The notes under the pieces were generated by a model, which saw nothing but the letters and a program-made list of their open reading frames with translations, did not search any database and was not told the DNA's origin. A stretch of 64,000 bases of DNA from Flavobacterium cyclinae (lineage in GTDB: Bacteria > Bacteroidota > Bacteroidia > Flavobacteriales > Flavobacteriaceae): contig NZ_CP089095.1 of NCBI RefSeq assembly GCF_021172145.1, forward strand, positions 372,001 to 436,000, given 5' to 3'. Within the stretch, counting starts at the first letter, position 1. Every line of letters begins with the position of its first letter. This document shows positions 1 through 7,537 of the stretch, one piece after another. The position numbers were made by a program, and so were the translations under genes.

Positions 1-1
1 G

Positions 2-628
2 CCTTTTTATACATCCATACAAATTAACGCTACTACAACTGCATACTTTTGGCATATTACCGAAGATGTAACTTCATTATTTAGAGCGGTTTCGCTGAAA
101 GATACTTCATTATTTAGATTAGAGGGAATGAAATCTAAAGAACATCAAAAGGGTTTTTTAGCGGTTCGAATGTTGTTGCAACATATTGGATATAATGATT
201 ATGATTTAACATATACTGAAACAGGAAAACCAGTTTTAAATGATGGTAAAAATATTTCTATTTCGCATTCTCATAAATTTTCTTGCATTTGTATAAGTAA
301 TCAAATAATGGGTATTGATATTGAAATTCTAAAAGAGAAAACCTTGAAAATTGCCCCTCGTTTTTTAGAAATGAAGCATCTTGAAAATCTTTCGGAAGTT
401 GAAAAAATAATGAAGGCAACTATTATTTGGGGTGTTAAAGAATCGATATTCAAAATTAAAAATGAAGTAGGAATTAGTTTTCCTGAACATATTTTTGAAG
501 ACGAATTTTGTTTATCTGACAAGAAATGTTCGGCAGAATTGCATTTTAATAACACTATTGAAAAATTTAATTTTCATTTTTATAAAGTAGAAGATTATAT
601 CTTTGTGTGTGTGTTCTCAAATAACTAA
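2..628 (+). CDS. 4'-phosphopantetheinyl transferase superfamily protein (5' end cut by window)
   Basis: The frame is open to the left edge of the window. The first visible codons read P-F-Y-T, and base 1 is a G, so the ATG probably lies only two bases outside (inference). The family transfers the phosphopantetheine arm from CoA to a serine of acyl or peptidyl carrier proteins. Family motifs are visible: a conserved S-H-S-H segment near base 265, the Mg-binding GIDIE stretch near base 310, and the W-x-x-KES helix near base 430. An internal ATG at 128 would drop about 40 residues and is not the start. The size and position ahead of GGGP synthase suggest a general flavobacterial PPTase; whether it is AcpS-like or Sfp-like cannot be decided here. 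Confidence 0.85.
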   Translation, partial: PFYTSIQINATTTAYFWHITEDVTSLFRAVSLKDTSLFRLEGMKSKEHQKGFLAVRMLLQHIGYNDYDLTYTETGKPVLNDGKNISISHSHKFSCICISNQIMGIDIEILKEKTLKIAPRFLEMKHLENLSEVEKIMKATIIWGVKESIFKIKNEVGISFPEHIFEDEFCLSDKKCSAELHFNNTIEKFNFHFYKVEDYIFVCVFSNN

Positions 629-629
629 A

Positions 630-1346
630 ATGCAAAATCTCTTATCAAATATACTTCAAGCTAAAAAAGACAATCAAAAACTATTGGCTATTCTTATCGA
701 TCCAGAAAAAGTTACGATAGAAAAAGTTCAAGTTTTGTCAGATAAAATAAAGACATCACCTGCAACTCATATTTTTGTTGGAGGAAGTACTTTTAGCGGA
801 ATGCATTTAGATGAATTAATTGCATTGTTAAAAAAACAAACACAATTACCAGTTTTAATTTTTCCAGGACATCCCTCTCAAATTTCCAATGAAGCCGACG
901 GGATTTTATTCCTAAGCTTACTTTCAGGTAGAAATCCAGAATATTTAATTGAACATCATATTAATTCGGTAGAAGCGTTAGAAAAATCAAATTTGGAAAT
1001 TATCCCAACAGGTTATTTGCTTATCGATGGAGGTAAAGAAACGGCTGTGCAACGCGTGAGTAAAACCCAACCCATTGAACATCACAATATCGAGTTAGCA
1101 TACAAAACGGCTAAAGCAGGAGAATTTTTAGGGAAGAAATTAATTTATTTAGAAGCAGGTAGTGGTGCAAATCATCACGTTTCGTTAGAAATGATTCGTT
1201 TCGTTTCGCAAAATATTCATATTCCTTTGATTGTTGGTGGCGGTATTCGTTCAATGAAATCGATTCAACAAGTGTATGAGGCTGGTGCTGATTTAATAGT
1301 AATTGGAACCGCTTTTGAAAATGATAGTAATTTCTTTGCATTATGA
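630..1346 (+). CDS. Geranylgeranylglyceryl (or heptaprenylglyceryl) phosphate synthase
   Basis: This is a 238-residue TIM-barrel prenyltransferase of the PcrB/GGGPS family. It joins a polyprenyl diphosphate to sn-glycerol-1-phosphate, making an ether lipid precursor. Visible family marks are the N-terminal LIDPEK motif, the VGGST phosphate-binding loop, the FPGHP segment, the Y-LEAGSG stretch and the C-terminal GGGIRS and GTAFE phosphate-binding loops. I chose ATG 630 because the nine residues encoded from an upstream ATG at 603 overlap the PPTase end and precede the conserved start. The stop overlaps the next start (ATGA at 1343-1346), so translational coupling is likely. Bacteroidetes members form a distinct group of this otherwise archaeal-type enzyme; the chain-length preference is not readable from sequence alone. 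Confidence 0.93.
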   Translation: MQNLLSNILQAKKDNQKLLAILIDPEKVTIEKVQVLSDKIKTSPATHIFVGGSTFSGMHLDELIALLKKQTQLPVLIFPGHPSQISNEADGILFLSLLSGRNPEYLIEHHINSVEALEKSNLEIIPTGYLLIDGGKETAVQRVSKTQPIEHHNIELAYKTAKAGEFLGKKLIYLEAGSGANHHVSLEMIRFVSQNIHIPLIVGGGIRSMKSIQQVYEAGADLIVIGTAFENDSNFFAL

Positions 1347-1957
1347 TAGAATTTTTATTTGACCAATACAAAGAATATCCTACCTATCTTATTGTTTTAG
1401 AATTAATTGCAGTAGTTTTCGGTATTATCAGTGTTTTATTTGCTCGGAAAAACAATATTTTGGTTTACCCAACTGGATTGGTTAGTACAATTCTTTACGT
1501 TTATATTTTGTTTGAATTTCAACTGTATGGCGATTTAATCATCAATTTCTACTATACGATTATGAGTTTTTTGGGTTGGTATTTATGGTCCAAAACAAAA
1601 AATGGTGAAGATGAATTTCCAATTTCTACGATTAATCGTAAAGAATGTATTATTTCTGCATTAATTTTTACAATTACCTTAACATTTGTTGCATTTGTTT
1701 ATCATTTTTTTGATAAATTTACCCATTGGACAGCTTATGTAGATGCATTTACCACAGGTTTATTCTTTGTTGGGATGTGGCTCATGGCTAAAAGAAAAAT
1801 AGAAAACTGGATTTTATGGATAATTGCCGATGTAATTTCCATTCCTTTATACTTTTATAAAGGTTTAACTTTTTCGAGTTTTCAATTTATACTATTTACA
1901 ATTATTGCTATTTTAGGCTATAAAGAATGGAGAAAATTTTTACAAAAGACGATTTAA
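1343..1957 (+). CDS. pnuC: PnuC-family vitamin transporter (nicotinamide riboside, or thiamin as PnuT)
   Basis: The 204-residue protein has about seven hydrophobic segments and the PnuC-family pattern: aromatic-rich helices with Y-x-x-x-S-F-L-G-W-Y-x-W around residue 70-80 and W-I-x-x-D near residue 155, ending in a G-Y-K-E-W tail. PnuC proteins move vitamin-type substrates by facilitated diffusion, with trapping by intracellular phosphorylation. The start overlaps the GGGPS stop by four bases, and the 3' end overlaps DUF4301 by 31 bases. No NadR-like nicotinamide riboside kinase or thiamin pyrophosphokinase gene is adjacent. A TPP-riboswitch-controlled receptor lies about 2 kb downstream, so a thiamin substrate (PnuT) is a fair alternative to nicotinamide riboside. 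A second, divergent PnuC-like gene is at 16734-17444. Confidence 0.88.
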   Translation: MIEFLFDQYKEYPTYLIVLELIAVVFGIISVLFARKNNILVYPTGLVSTILYVYILFEFQLYGDLIINFYYTIMSFLGWYLWSKTKNGEDEFPISTINRKECIISALIFTITLTFVAFVYHFFDKFTHWTAYVDAFTTGLFFVGMWLMAKRKIENWILWIIADVISIPLYFYKGLTFSSFQFILFTIIAILGYKEWRKFLQKTI

Positions 1958-3462
1958 TATACATACAAAATAGAGGAAACTCAATAGATAAAATTCAACA
2001 GCAGTTGGATTTTTTTATCCAAGGTATTCCCAAAATTAACTTAGTGCGCTCTGCTAAAGTAGGAGATGGTATTTGGCAATTTTCTGAAAAAGAAATACAA
2101 AATTTAGTAACGTATTTTGATAAACATAAAGATAATTATTCTATCGAAAAGTTTGTGCCTGCTTCTGGAGCTGCCACTCGTATGTTTAAGTTTCTAAATG
2201 AGTTTTTGAACGAGTTTGATGCTAAAAAAGACACTATTAATGGGTACATAAATAAACGAAATGCAAAAGATATTTCGATATTTATTTTCGGATTGAAGAA
2301 TTTTCCATTTTACAAAGAATTAAAAGAGAAAACCATTCAATTACATCCTGATTATTATTCATTTTCTAATGATGCAAAATACTATGCATTAATTAAAACA
2401 TTGTTAAGCAAAGAAGGATTAGATTTTGCTAATAAACCAAAAGGAATTTTACCTTTTCATGTTAGAGATGAAAAAATAATTAACCCAATTGAAGAAAATA
2501 TTTTTGAAGCTGGGTTTTTTAGAAAAAATAACCAAAAGACTAAAATACATTTTACAATAAATCAAGAGTTTCAACCTCATTTTGAAAAGATAACGAGTCA
2601 GTTTTTAGATTTTGAAATTTCATTTTCTTATCAAAATCAGTCAACTGATACATTGGCTGTTAATGAAGATAACACGCCATTTCGAGTTGAAAATAATGAA
2701 TTGTTTTTTAGACCAGGTGGACATGGTGCTTTGATTGATAATTTGAATGCACTGCAATCCGATATTATTTTTATAAAAAATATTGATAACGTTTCTCAGA
2801 ATCATAAAACGTTAATTGAAACCAATAAAAAATTATTAGGAGGAGTTTTAATTTGGATACAATATAAAATTTTTACGTATTTACAATTACTTTCAAAAGG
2901 GGATGTTACAGAATCTCAAATTGCCGAAATAAAAGATTTTGCCGAAAATAAAACTGCTTTTCCTTTACCTGAAGAATTTAATTTTTTTCAAACCGATTAT
3001 AAAATTGACTATTTAATTAAAGTGTTAAATCGTCCAATTCGTGTTTGTGGAATGGTTAAAAATGAAGGTGAGCCAGGAGGTGGACCGTTTTGGGTTCAGG
3101 ATGAAAAAGGACGTCAAACTCTCCAAATTGTTGAATCTTCTCAAATAGATTTGAGTAATAAAACTCAAAAAAAGATTTCAAAAGAGGCAACGCATTTCAA
3201 TCCAGTAGATATTGTTTGTGGAGTAAAAAACTATAAGGGAGAAAAATTTGATTTAACCCAATTTGTTGACCCTAAAACAGCATTTATCACTGAAAAAACA
3301 AAAAACGGGAAGCCTATTAAAGCTTTTGAACTTCCTGGATTATGGAATGGAGCTATGGCAAAATGGACTACCATTTTTGTAGAAGTACCTTTGGAAACAT
3401 TTAATCCAGTGAAAACTGTAAATGATTTACTAAAACCAGCTCACCAACCCGATAATGGATAA
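1927..3462 (+). CDS. DUF4301 family protein
   Basis: The 511-residue soluble protein matches the Bacteroidetes family DUF4301, whose function I do not know. Recognisable features are the N-terminal segment followed by V-P-A-S-G-A-A-T-R-M near residue 80, an R-P-G-G-H-G-A-L-I motif near residue 262, and a C-G-M-V-K-N-E-G-E-P-G-G-G-P-F-W stretch near residue 375. The glycine-rich motifs resemble nucleotide-handling folds, but no reaction is assigned. The gene starts inside pnuC and its end overlaps arfB by eight bases, so it belongs to the same tightly packed run. No signal peptide or membrane segment is seen, so it is probably cytoplasmic. Confidence 0.85.
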   Translation: MEKIFTKDDLIYIQNRGNSIDKIQQQLDFFIQGIPKINLVRSAKVGDGIWQFSEKEIQNLVTYFDKHKDNYSIEKFVPASGAATRMFKFLNEFLNEFDAKKDTINGYINKRNAKDISIFIFGLKNFPFYKELKEKTIQLHPDYYSFSNDAKYYALIKTLLSKEGLDFANKPKGILPFHVRDEKIINPIEENIFEAGFFRKNNQKTKIHFTINQEFQPHFEKITSQFLDFEISFSYQNQSTDTLAVNEDNTPFRVENNELFFRPGGHGALIDNLNALQSDIIFIKNIDNVSQNHKTLIETNKKLLGGVLIWIQYKIFTYLQLLSKGDVTESQIAEIKDFAENKTAFPLPEEFNFFQTDYKIDYLIKVLNRPIRVCGMVKNEGEPGGGPFWVQDEKGRQTLQIVESSQIDLSNKTQKKISKEATHFNPVDIVCGVKNYKGEKFDLTQFVDPKTAFITEKTKNGKPIKAFELPGLWNGAMAKWTTIFVEVPLETFNPVKTVNDLLKPAHQPDNG

Positions 3463-3856
3463 ATCAATAATTTCATCTGAATTTTTATTTAAAGCAGTTC
3501 GAAGCAGTGGAGCAGGAGGACAAAATGTAAACAAAGTGTCTTCTAAAGTAGTATTGACTTTCGATTTGATAAATTCAAAAGGATTAACAGAAGAGGAAAA
3601 AACAGTGTTGCAAACTAAAATTGCAACTAAACTCACGCAAGAAGGAATCCTAATTTTAACTAGTGAAGAAGATAGAAGTCAACTAAAAAACAAAGAAAAA
3701 GTCATTAAGAAATGTTTTAAGTTGCTAGAAAACGCTTTGGTTGTTCCTAAAGAGCGAAAAGAAACTAAAATTCCAAGAGCTGTAAAAGAAAAACGCCTCA
3801 ATGCAAAAAAAGTAATGAGTGTTTTGAAACAAAATAGGAAAAAACCAAACTACTAA
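3455..3856 (+). CDS. arfB: Alternative ribosome-rescue peptidyl-tRNA hydrolase (ArfB/YaeJ-like)
   Basis: This is a 133-residue release-factor-like protein with the catalytic GGQ at residues 21-23 in the context SSGAGGQNVNK, which positions the glutamine for hydrolysis of peptidyl-tRNA. A lysine/arginine-rich C-terminal tail (residues about 95-133) is the part that in ArfB enters the empty mRNA channel of stalled ribosomes. There is no codon-recognition domain, which separates it from RF1/RF2. It overlaps the DUF4301 stop by eight bases. The length fits the family (about 130-140 residues). Confidence 0.93.
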   Translation: MDKSIISSEFLFKAVRSSGAGGQNVNKVSSKVVLTFDLINSKGLTEEEKTVLQTKIATKLTQEGILILTSEEDRSQLKNKEKVIKKCFKLLENALVVPKERKETKIPRAVKEKRLNAKKVMSVLKQNRKKPNY

Positions 3857-3890
3857 ACTTCAATGGCAAGTTCAAAATTCAAGTTCAATA
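3857..3890. repeat. Heptad-periodic intergenic tract (TTCAA-containing units)
   Basis: Immediately after the arfB stop, TTCAA recurs at about seven-base spacing (near 3859, 3871 and 3878, then again about 3884). It is one of several such seven-base-period tracts in this window. No inverted partner is visible nearby. The function is unknown. Confidence 0.5.
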
Positions 3891-3915
3891 AAAATGTGAT
3901 AAATTAAAATTGTTC

Positions 3916-3947
3916 TTGTAATTGTCATTGATATTGCATTATCTTTG
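3916..3947 (+). promoter_or_regulatory. Promoter of the TPP-riboswitch/TonB receptor transcript
   Basis: A -7 box TATCTTTG at 3940-3947 matches the Bacteroidetes TAnnTTTG consensus exactly. A TTG at 3916-3918 sits 21 bases upstream. Transcription would begin just before the riboswitch, near 3954. Confidence 0.7.
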
Positions 3948-3954
3948 CGTTGTC

Positions 3955-4030
3955 TCAAAGGGGTGCTCAAAATAACGAGCTGAGATCATACCCATAGAAC
4001 CTAGAACAGGTAATGCTGTTTAGGGATTTG
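3955..4030 (+). promoter_or_regulatory. TPP (thiamin pyrophosphate) riboswitch, THI element
   Basis: The conserved THI-element blocks are present in order: AGGGGTGC at about 3959-3966, the GCTGAGAT core at about 3979-3986, ATACCC at 3988-3993, GAACCT at about 3997-4002, and the 3' strand with ACAGGTAATGCTG and AGGGA ending near 4026. The element binds TPP and in bacteria represses thiamin genes. It lies directly after a good promoter and about 100 bases before the TonB-dependent receptor start. No strong terminator follows, so control is more likely at translation initiation (inference): the leader TTTATTCG...CGAATGAAAA around 4107-4133 could pair near the start codon. Confidence 0.93.
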
Positions 4031-4126
4031 ACAAAAATAAATGTGCACGTTTATTGGCGTCTAAGAGTATCAATTTAATTTTTAACCAAAGAATAATTAC
4101 CCCTTTTATTCGTATTTATTTTACGA

Positions 4127-6322
4127 ATGAAAACTTTATTCAACCAAGATGGCTTAATGCCAAAAACAAAAAGTCGCTATTTTAGTTACCTTTTGCCTTT
4201 TGCCTTTTACCTTTTACCTTTTGTTTCTTTCTCACAAGAAACTCAGAAAGACAGTTTAAAAACTACTGAACTTAAAGAAGTAGTTGTCGCATCAGTAAGA
4301 GCAAAAGACAAAAATCCAATTACGTACACCAATGTTTCAAAAGAACAGATTGCACCTCGAAATTTAGGTCAAGATGTGCCGGTATTAATGCAATATTTAC
4401 CATCTGTGGTGAGTACAACTGATGCTGGAAATGGAGTTGGGTACACTTATATGAGAGTTCGTGGATCTGATGGTTCTCGAATTAATGTTACCTTAAACGG
4501 AGTTCCTTTTAATGATAGCGAGAGTCAGGGAACGTTCTTTGTGAATTTACCTGATTTTGCCTCTTCGTTAGAAAGTGTTCAATTGCAAAGAGGGGTTGGA
4601 ACTTCAACTAATGGTGCTGGTGCTTTTGGAGCAAGTTTAAATATGGCAACCAAATCGTATCAAGAAAAATCGTATGCTGAAATAGCAAATTCCTTTGGAA
4701 GTTTTAATACAAGAAAGCACACTTTGTCGTTTGGAACTGGCTTGCATAATAATTTTGAATTGAACGGTCGCATTTCCAATATCGCATCTGATGGATTTAT
4801 CGATAGAGCCTCATCCAATATGTTTGGTTACTTCTTTAATGCCAATTATGTTAAAGAATCTACTTTAGTGAAATTTATGGCATTTGGAGGAAAAGAAAAA
4901 ACCTATCAAGCTTGGTACGGAATTGAAGATCCTGAAAAACTTAGAAATGACAGAACATTCAATCCTGCCGGAATGTATTTCGATGAAAACGGCAACATGC
5001 AATTTTATGATAATGAAACCGATAATTATTGGCAAAATCATTTTCAATTGCATTGGACTGAAAAATGGACTGAAAAATGGATTTCAAATACCGCTTTACA
5101 TTATACAAAAGGAAAAGGATATTTTGAACAATATAAAGAAGATGAAGATCTAACAGATTATAATTTGCCAGCTTTTAACGGAAATTCAATTTCTGATTTG
5201 GTAAGAAAACGTTGGTTAGACAATGATTTTTTTGGAGCTACTTTTTCATTAAACTATAGAGATGAAAAGACAGATTTATTATTTGGTGGTGCAGCTAATC
5301 GTTATTTAGGATTACATTATGGAGAAGTTATTTGGACAACAAATTATATTCCAAATCCAAATCGCTACTACGATAATTATGGAAATAAAGACGATGTGAA
5401 TTTCTATACAAAAGCATCATATAACGTTACAAACAAGTTGAATTTGTTTGCCGACTTACAATATAGAATGGTTTTCTATAATGCTACAAGTGTAAAATTT
5501 GACGACGTAAATGATACATTCCGATTTTTTAATCCAAAAGCAGGTTTAAATTATCAATTAGATGAAAAAAATACTTTTTATGGTTATTTTGGAATTGCAA
5601 ACAAAGAACCAAGACGCGACGATTACGAAAGTGGAGCAATTAAACCAGAGCGTTTGTTTGATTATGAATTGGGTTGGAAATACAACACTAAAAATGTGAA
5701 ATTGTATGCCAATGCATTTTATATGAGATACAATAATCAGTTGGTAATGACTGGAGCATTAAATGATGTAGGTTCGCCAATTTTCACGAATAGCGGTAAA
5801 AGTTATCGATTAGGTTTAGAAGTAGAATCTACCATTGCTTTAACAGATAAATTATTTTTGAACCCTAATTTTACCTTAAGTCAAAATAAAAATATAGACT
5901 TTTATTTTCAACGTGATGGAATTATTCAAGATTTAGGAAATACAAATATTGCCTATTCGCCTAATTTTGTAGCTGCTAATAGTTTTACGTATTTGCCAGT
6001 TAAAGGATTACAACTAGCTATTTTGTCAAAATTTGTTGGCGAACAATATATGGGAAATATTGATTCGGCTAATTCTAAATTGGATAGTTATTTTGTTAGT
6101 GATTTCAATGCTTCATACGATTGGCAAATCAATAAAGGAATTAAGTCAATTGTTTTTTCTGCTTTGGTCAATAACATTTTCAATTTAGAATATGAGTCAA
6201 ATGGGTATTTCTACACCTATGATGACACTTGGTCTGGACCAACTCCAGTTACAATAGAAGGAGCCGGTTTTTATCCACAAGCTGGGATAAATTTCATACT
6301 TGGCGCCACCTTAAAATTTTAG
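4127..6322 (+). CDS. TonB-dependent outer-membrane receptor, probably for thiamin
   Basis: The 731-residue protein has a signal peptide ending near FSQ/ET (about residue 37), a TonB-box-like ELKEVVV segment, a plug domain (about residues 55-160, with M-R-V-R-G and GVPFND), then a beta-barrel that closes with the aromatic C-terminus KF. TonB-dependent receptors import scarce solutes across the outer membrane using energy from TonB-ExbB-ExbD. The TPP riboswitch ahead of it makes thiamin or a precursor the likely ligand. THI-regulated receptors of this kind are known from comparative genomics of Bacteroidetes. An alternative start at ATG 4157 would shorten the leader by ten residues. The signal peptide contains a heptad repeat (separate entry) that could slip. 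It ends at a bidirectional terminator. Confidence 0.9.
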   Translation: MKTLFNQDGLMPKTKSRYFSYLLPFAFYLLPFVSFSQETQKDSLKTTELKEVVVASVRAKDKNPITYTNVSKEQIAPRNLGQDVPVLMQYLPSVVSTTDAGNGVGYTYMRVRGSDGSRINVTLNGVPFNDSESQGTFFVNLPDFASSLESVQLQRGVGTSTNGAGAFGASLNMATKSYQEKSYAEIANSFGSFNTRKHTLSFGTGLHNNFELNGRISNIASDGFIDRASSNMFGYFFNANYVKESTLVKFMAFGGKEKTYQAWYGIEDPEKLRNDRTFNPAGMYFDENGNMQFYDNETDNYWQNHFQLHWTEKWTEKWISNTALHYTKGKGYFEQYKEDEDLTDYNLPAFNGNSISDLVRKRWLDNDFFGATFSLNYRDEKTDLLFGGAANRYLGLHYGEVIWTTNYIPNPNRYYDNYGNKDDVNFYTKASYNVTNKLNLFADLQYRMVFYNATSVKFDDVNDTFRFFNPKAGLNYQLDEKNTFYGYFGIANKEPRRDDYESGAIKPERLFDYELGWKYNTKNVKLYANAFYMRYNNQLVMTGALNDVGSPIFTNSGKSYRLGLEVESTIALTDKLFLNPNFTLSQNKNIDFYFQRDGIIQDLGNTNIAYSPNFVAANSFTYLPVKGLQLAILSKFVGEQYMGNIDSANSKLDSYFVSDFNASYDWQINKGIKSIVFSALVNNIFNLEYESNGYFYTYDDTWSGPTPVTIEGAGFYPQAGINFILGATLKF
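4189..4223 (+). repeat. Five tandem heptamers CCTTTTR inside the receptor signal peptide
   Basis: Five uninterrupted seven-base units with consensus CCTTTTR (R = G,G,A,A,G) run from 4189 to 4223. Seven is not a multiple of three, so the tract is read in all three frames and yields the hydrophobic pattern LLPFAFYLLPF. Gain or loss of one unit would shift the frame and truncate the receptor; gain or loss of three would keep it. Confidence 0.85.
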
Positions 6323-6340
6323 TTAAATTAAGTTAAGTTA

Positions 6341-6376
6341 AAAAAAGCCTGAAAAATATTTTTTCAGGCTTTTTTG
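6341..6376. terminator. Bidirectional intrinsic terminator
   Basis: A hairpin with arms AAAAAAGCCTGAAAAA and TTTTTCAGGCTTTTTT separates the convergent receptor and lipoprotein genes. A and T tracts on either side allow termination on both strands. Confidence 0.9.
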
Positions 6377-6799
6377 TTAGTTATAAACTCTAAGTGAAAG
6401 TGCATCTAATTGCTCTACACGATATTGTTTCATGGGGTATTGCATTCCTGCTGCTTGACCAGTAAATAAGCTATAGCTTGATCCATCACATTCGCAAATA
6501 GCATTAATGCCACTTAAGGTCATAGTAGAACAACTGCTTAAAGGTTGATTTGGACAAGCTGCATCAAAAGCTACATAACTTCCGCCGGTGTTAAATACGA
6601 TAATCCCTCTTACACCAGCGCTTCCGTTGTTAATATAAACGGCATTACTAGGGAATTGCAAATTGCTAAATTGAGGTAAATTCATATTGATATTTACATT
6701 AAAGCTATAATTAGGCAAATACGGATTATTATTGTTGAAATTTTCTTTTTCACAACTAAAAAATAAGGGAAATATCAGGAATAATAGGAGTTTTTTCAT
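6377..6799 (-). CDS. Lipoprotein with a degenerate Rieske-like domain
   Basis: The 140-residue protein has a lipoprotein signal ending at C16 (LFFSC), then an Asn-rich linker and a domain that aligns by pattern with Rieske [2Fe-2S] folds. Box I reads C82-P-N84 where a cluster-binding protein has C-x-H. Box II reads C102-E-C-D105-G where it has C-P-C-H-G. Both histidine ligands are therefore replaced, so binding of a normal Rieske cluster is unlikely; C90, C102 and C104 could form disulfides. The ending P-M-K-Q-Y-R-V-E...L-R-V-Y-N is typical of the fold's last strands. Function unknown. A -7-like box lies about 25 bases upstream. Confidence 0.7.
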   Translation of the reverse strand: MKKLLLFLIFPLFFSCEKENFNNNNPYLPNYSFNVNINMNLPQFSNLQFPSNAVYINNGSAGVRGIIVFNTGGSYVAFDAACPNQPLSSCSTMTLSGINAICECDGSSYSLFTGQAAGMQYPMKQYRVEQLDALSLRVYN

Positions 6800-6823
6800 A
6801 ATTCATTTATAAAATTGATAAAA

Positions 6824-6831
6824 CAAATTTA
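6824..6831 (-). promoter_or_regulatory. -7 box for the Rieske-like lipoprotein gene
   Basis: Read on the minus strand this is TAAATTTG, matching TAnnTTTG, 25 bases upstream of the start codon. No TTG is found at the expected -33 distance. Confidence 0.45.
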
Positions 6832-6892
6832 ATTAATTACTTTTGACTAAACATTACGTGATAACAATAAATTAATATTTAAAATAAATTAC

Positions 6893-6900
6893 TATCTTTG
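6893..6900 (+). promoter_or_regulatory. -7 box of the greA promoter
   Basis: TATCTTTG matches the Bacteroidetes -7 consensus exactly. No good TTG lies 19-21 bases upstream. The predicted RNA start is about 6906, directly before a hairpin. Confidence 0.65.
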
Positions 6901-6907
6901 TGAAAAG

Positions 6908-6938
6908 GAATCCCATGTAGGTGGGATTCTTTCTATTT
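6908..6938 (+). promoter_or_regulatory. Promoter-proximal terminator-like hairpin in the greA leader
   Basis: GAATCCCA (6908-6915) pairs with TGGGATTC (6922-6929) around a six-base loop, followed by a T-rich run to 6938. It lies at the very 5' end of the predicted greA transcript and before the ATG at 6955. It has the shape of an intrinsic terminator, so it may act as an attenuator or an RNA-stabilising cap. The rimP-nusA-infB leader has the same arrangement. Confidence 0.7.
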
Positions 6939-6954
6939 TATAAACTATGAAGTT

Positions 6955-7431
6955 ATGAGCACAGTATCGTATTACACAGCAGAAGGATTAAAAAAATTAA
7001 GAGAAGAATTAGACCAACTTAAAAGTATAGAACGACCTAAAGCATCGCAAGCCATTGCAGAAGCAAGAGATAAAGGAGATTTATCTGAAAATGCTGAATA
7101 TGATGCAGCTAAAGAAGCGCAAGGGTTGTTAGAAATGCGTATTGCTAAAATGGAGGAATTAGTTGCAAACGCACGTTTAATTGATGAATCGCAATTGGAT
7201 TTATCAAAAGTATTGGTTTTATCTACGGTTAAAATCAAAAATCAAGCTAATGGTATGGAAATGAAATATACATTAGTAGCAGAAAGTGAAGCCGATTTAA
7301 AATCAGGTAAAATTTCGGTAACTTCTCCTATTGGAAAAGGATTATTAGGAAAATCAGTAGGTGAAATAGCAGAAATTAAAGTTCCAAATGGAGTTTTAAA
7401 AGTTGAAATTTTAGAAATTTCTAGAGATTAA
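6955..7431 (+). CDS. greA: Transcription elongation factor GreA
   Basis: The 158-residue protein has the GreA layout: an N-terminal antiparallel coiled coil (residues about 8-75) whose tip carries the acidic D-L-S-E-N-A-E-Y motif that stimulates RNA polymerase to cleave backtracked RNA, then the FKBP-like C-terminal domain with the SPIGKGLLGKSVGE segment. It rescues arrested elongation complexes. Length and motif are normal. A terminator-like hairpin in its own leader suggests that elongation factors could feed back on its expression (inference). It is followed by a spacer with a 16-base-period direct repeat and then the HIT gene. Confidence 0.97.
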   Translation: MSTVSYYTAEGLKKLREELDQLKSIERPKASQAIAEARDKGDLSENAEYDAAKEAQGLLEMRIAKMEELVANARLIDESQLDLSKVLVLSTVKIKNQANGMEMKYTLVAESEADLKSGKISVTSPIGKGLLGKSVGEIAEIKVPNGVLKVEILEISRD

Positions 7432-7435
7432 ATTA

Positions 7436-7466
7436 ATGAGGCAATTTGTCGATGAGGCAATTTGTC
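7436..7466. repeat. Two direct copies of a 15-base unit, period 16
   Basis: ATGAGGCAATTTGTC occurs at 7436-7450 and 7452-7466 in the greA-HIT spacer. It resembles the other short periodic intergenic tracts in this window but has an eight/sixteen-base rather than seven-base period. No function is evident. Confidence 0.7.
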
Positions 7467-7537
7467 AATTAAAAATAAAATAACAACAATTTTCTTGATC
7501 TTAATCATTGAAAATTAGATAATTGAAAACCATTAAA

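Noticed and set aside
4189..4223. Frameshift or assembly error in the receptor signal peptide
   Set aside because: The frame stays open and gives a workable hydrophobic signal peptide, so the repeat is real coding sequence as given.
7436..7466. Possible CRISPR repeat
   Set aside because: Two copies with a one-base gap and no spacers; no cas genes in the window.
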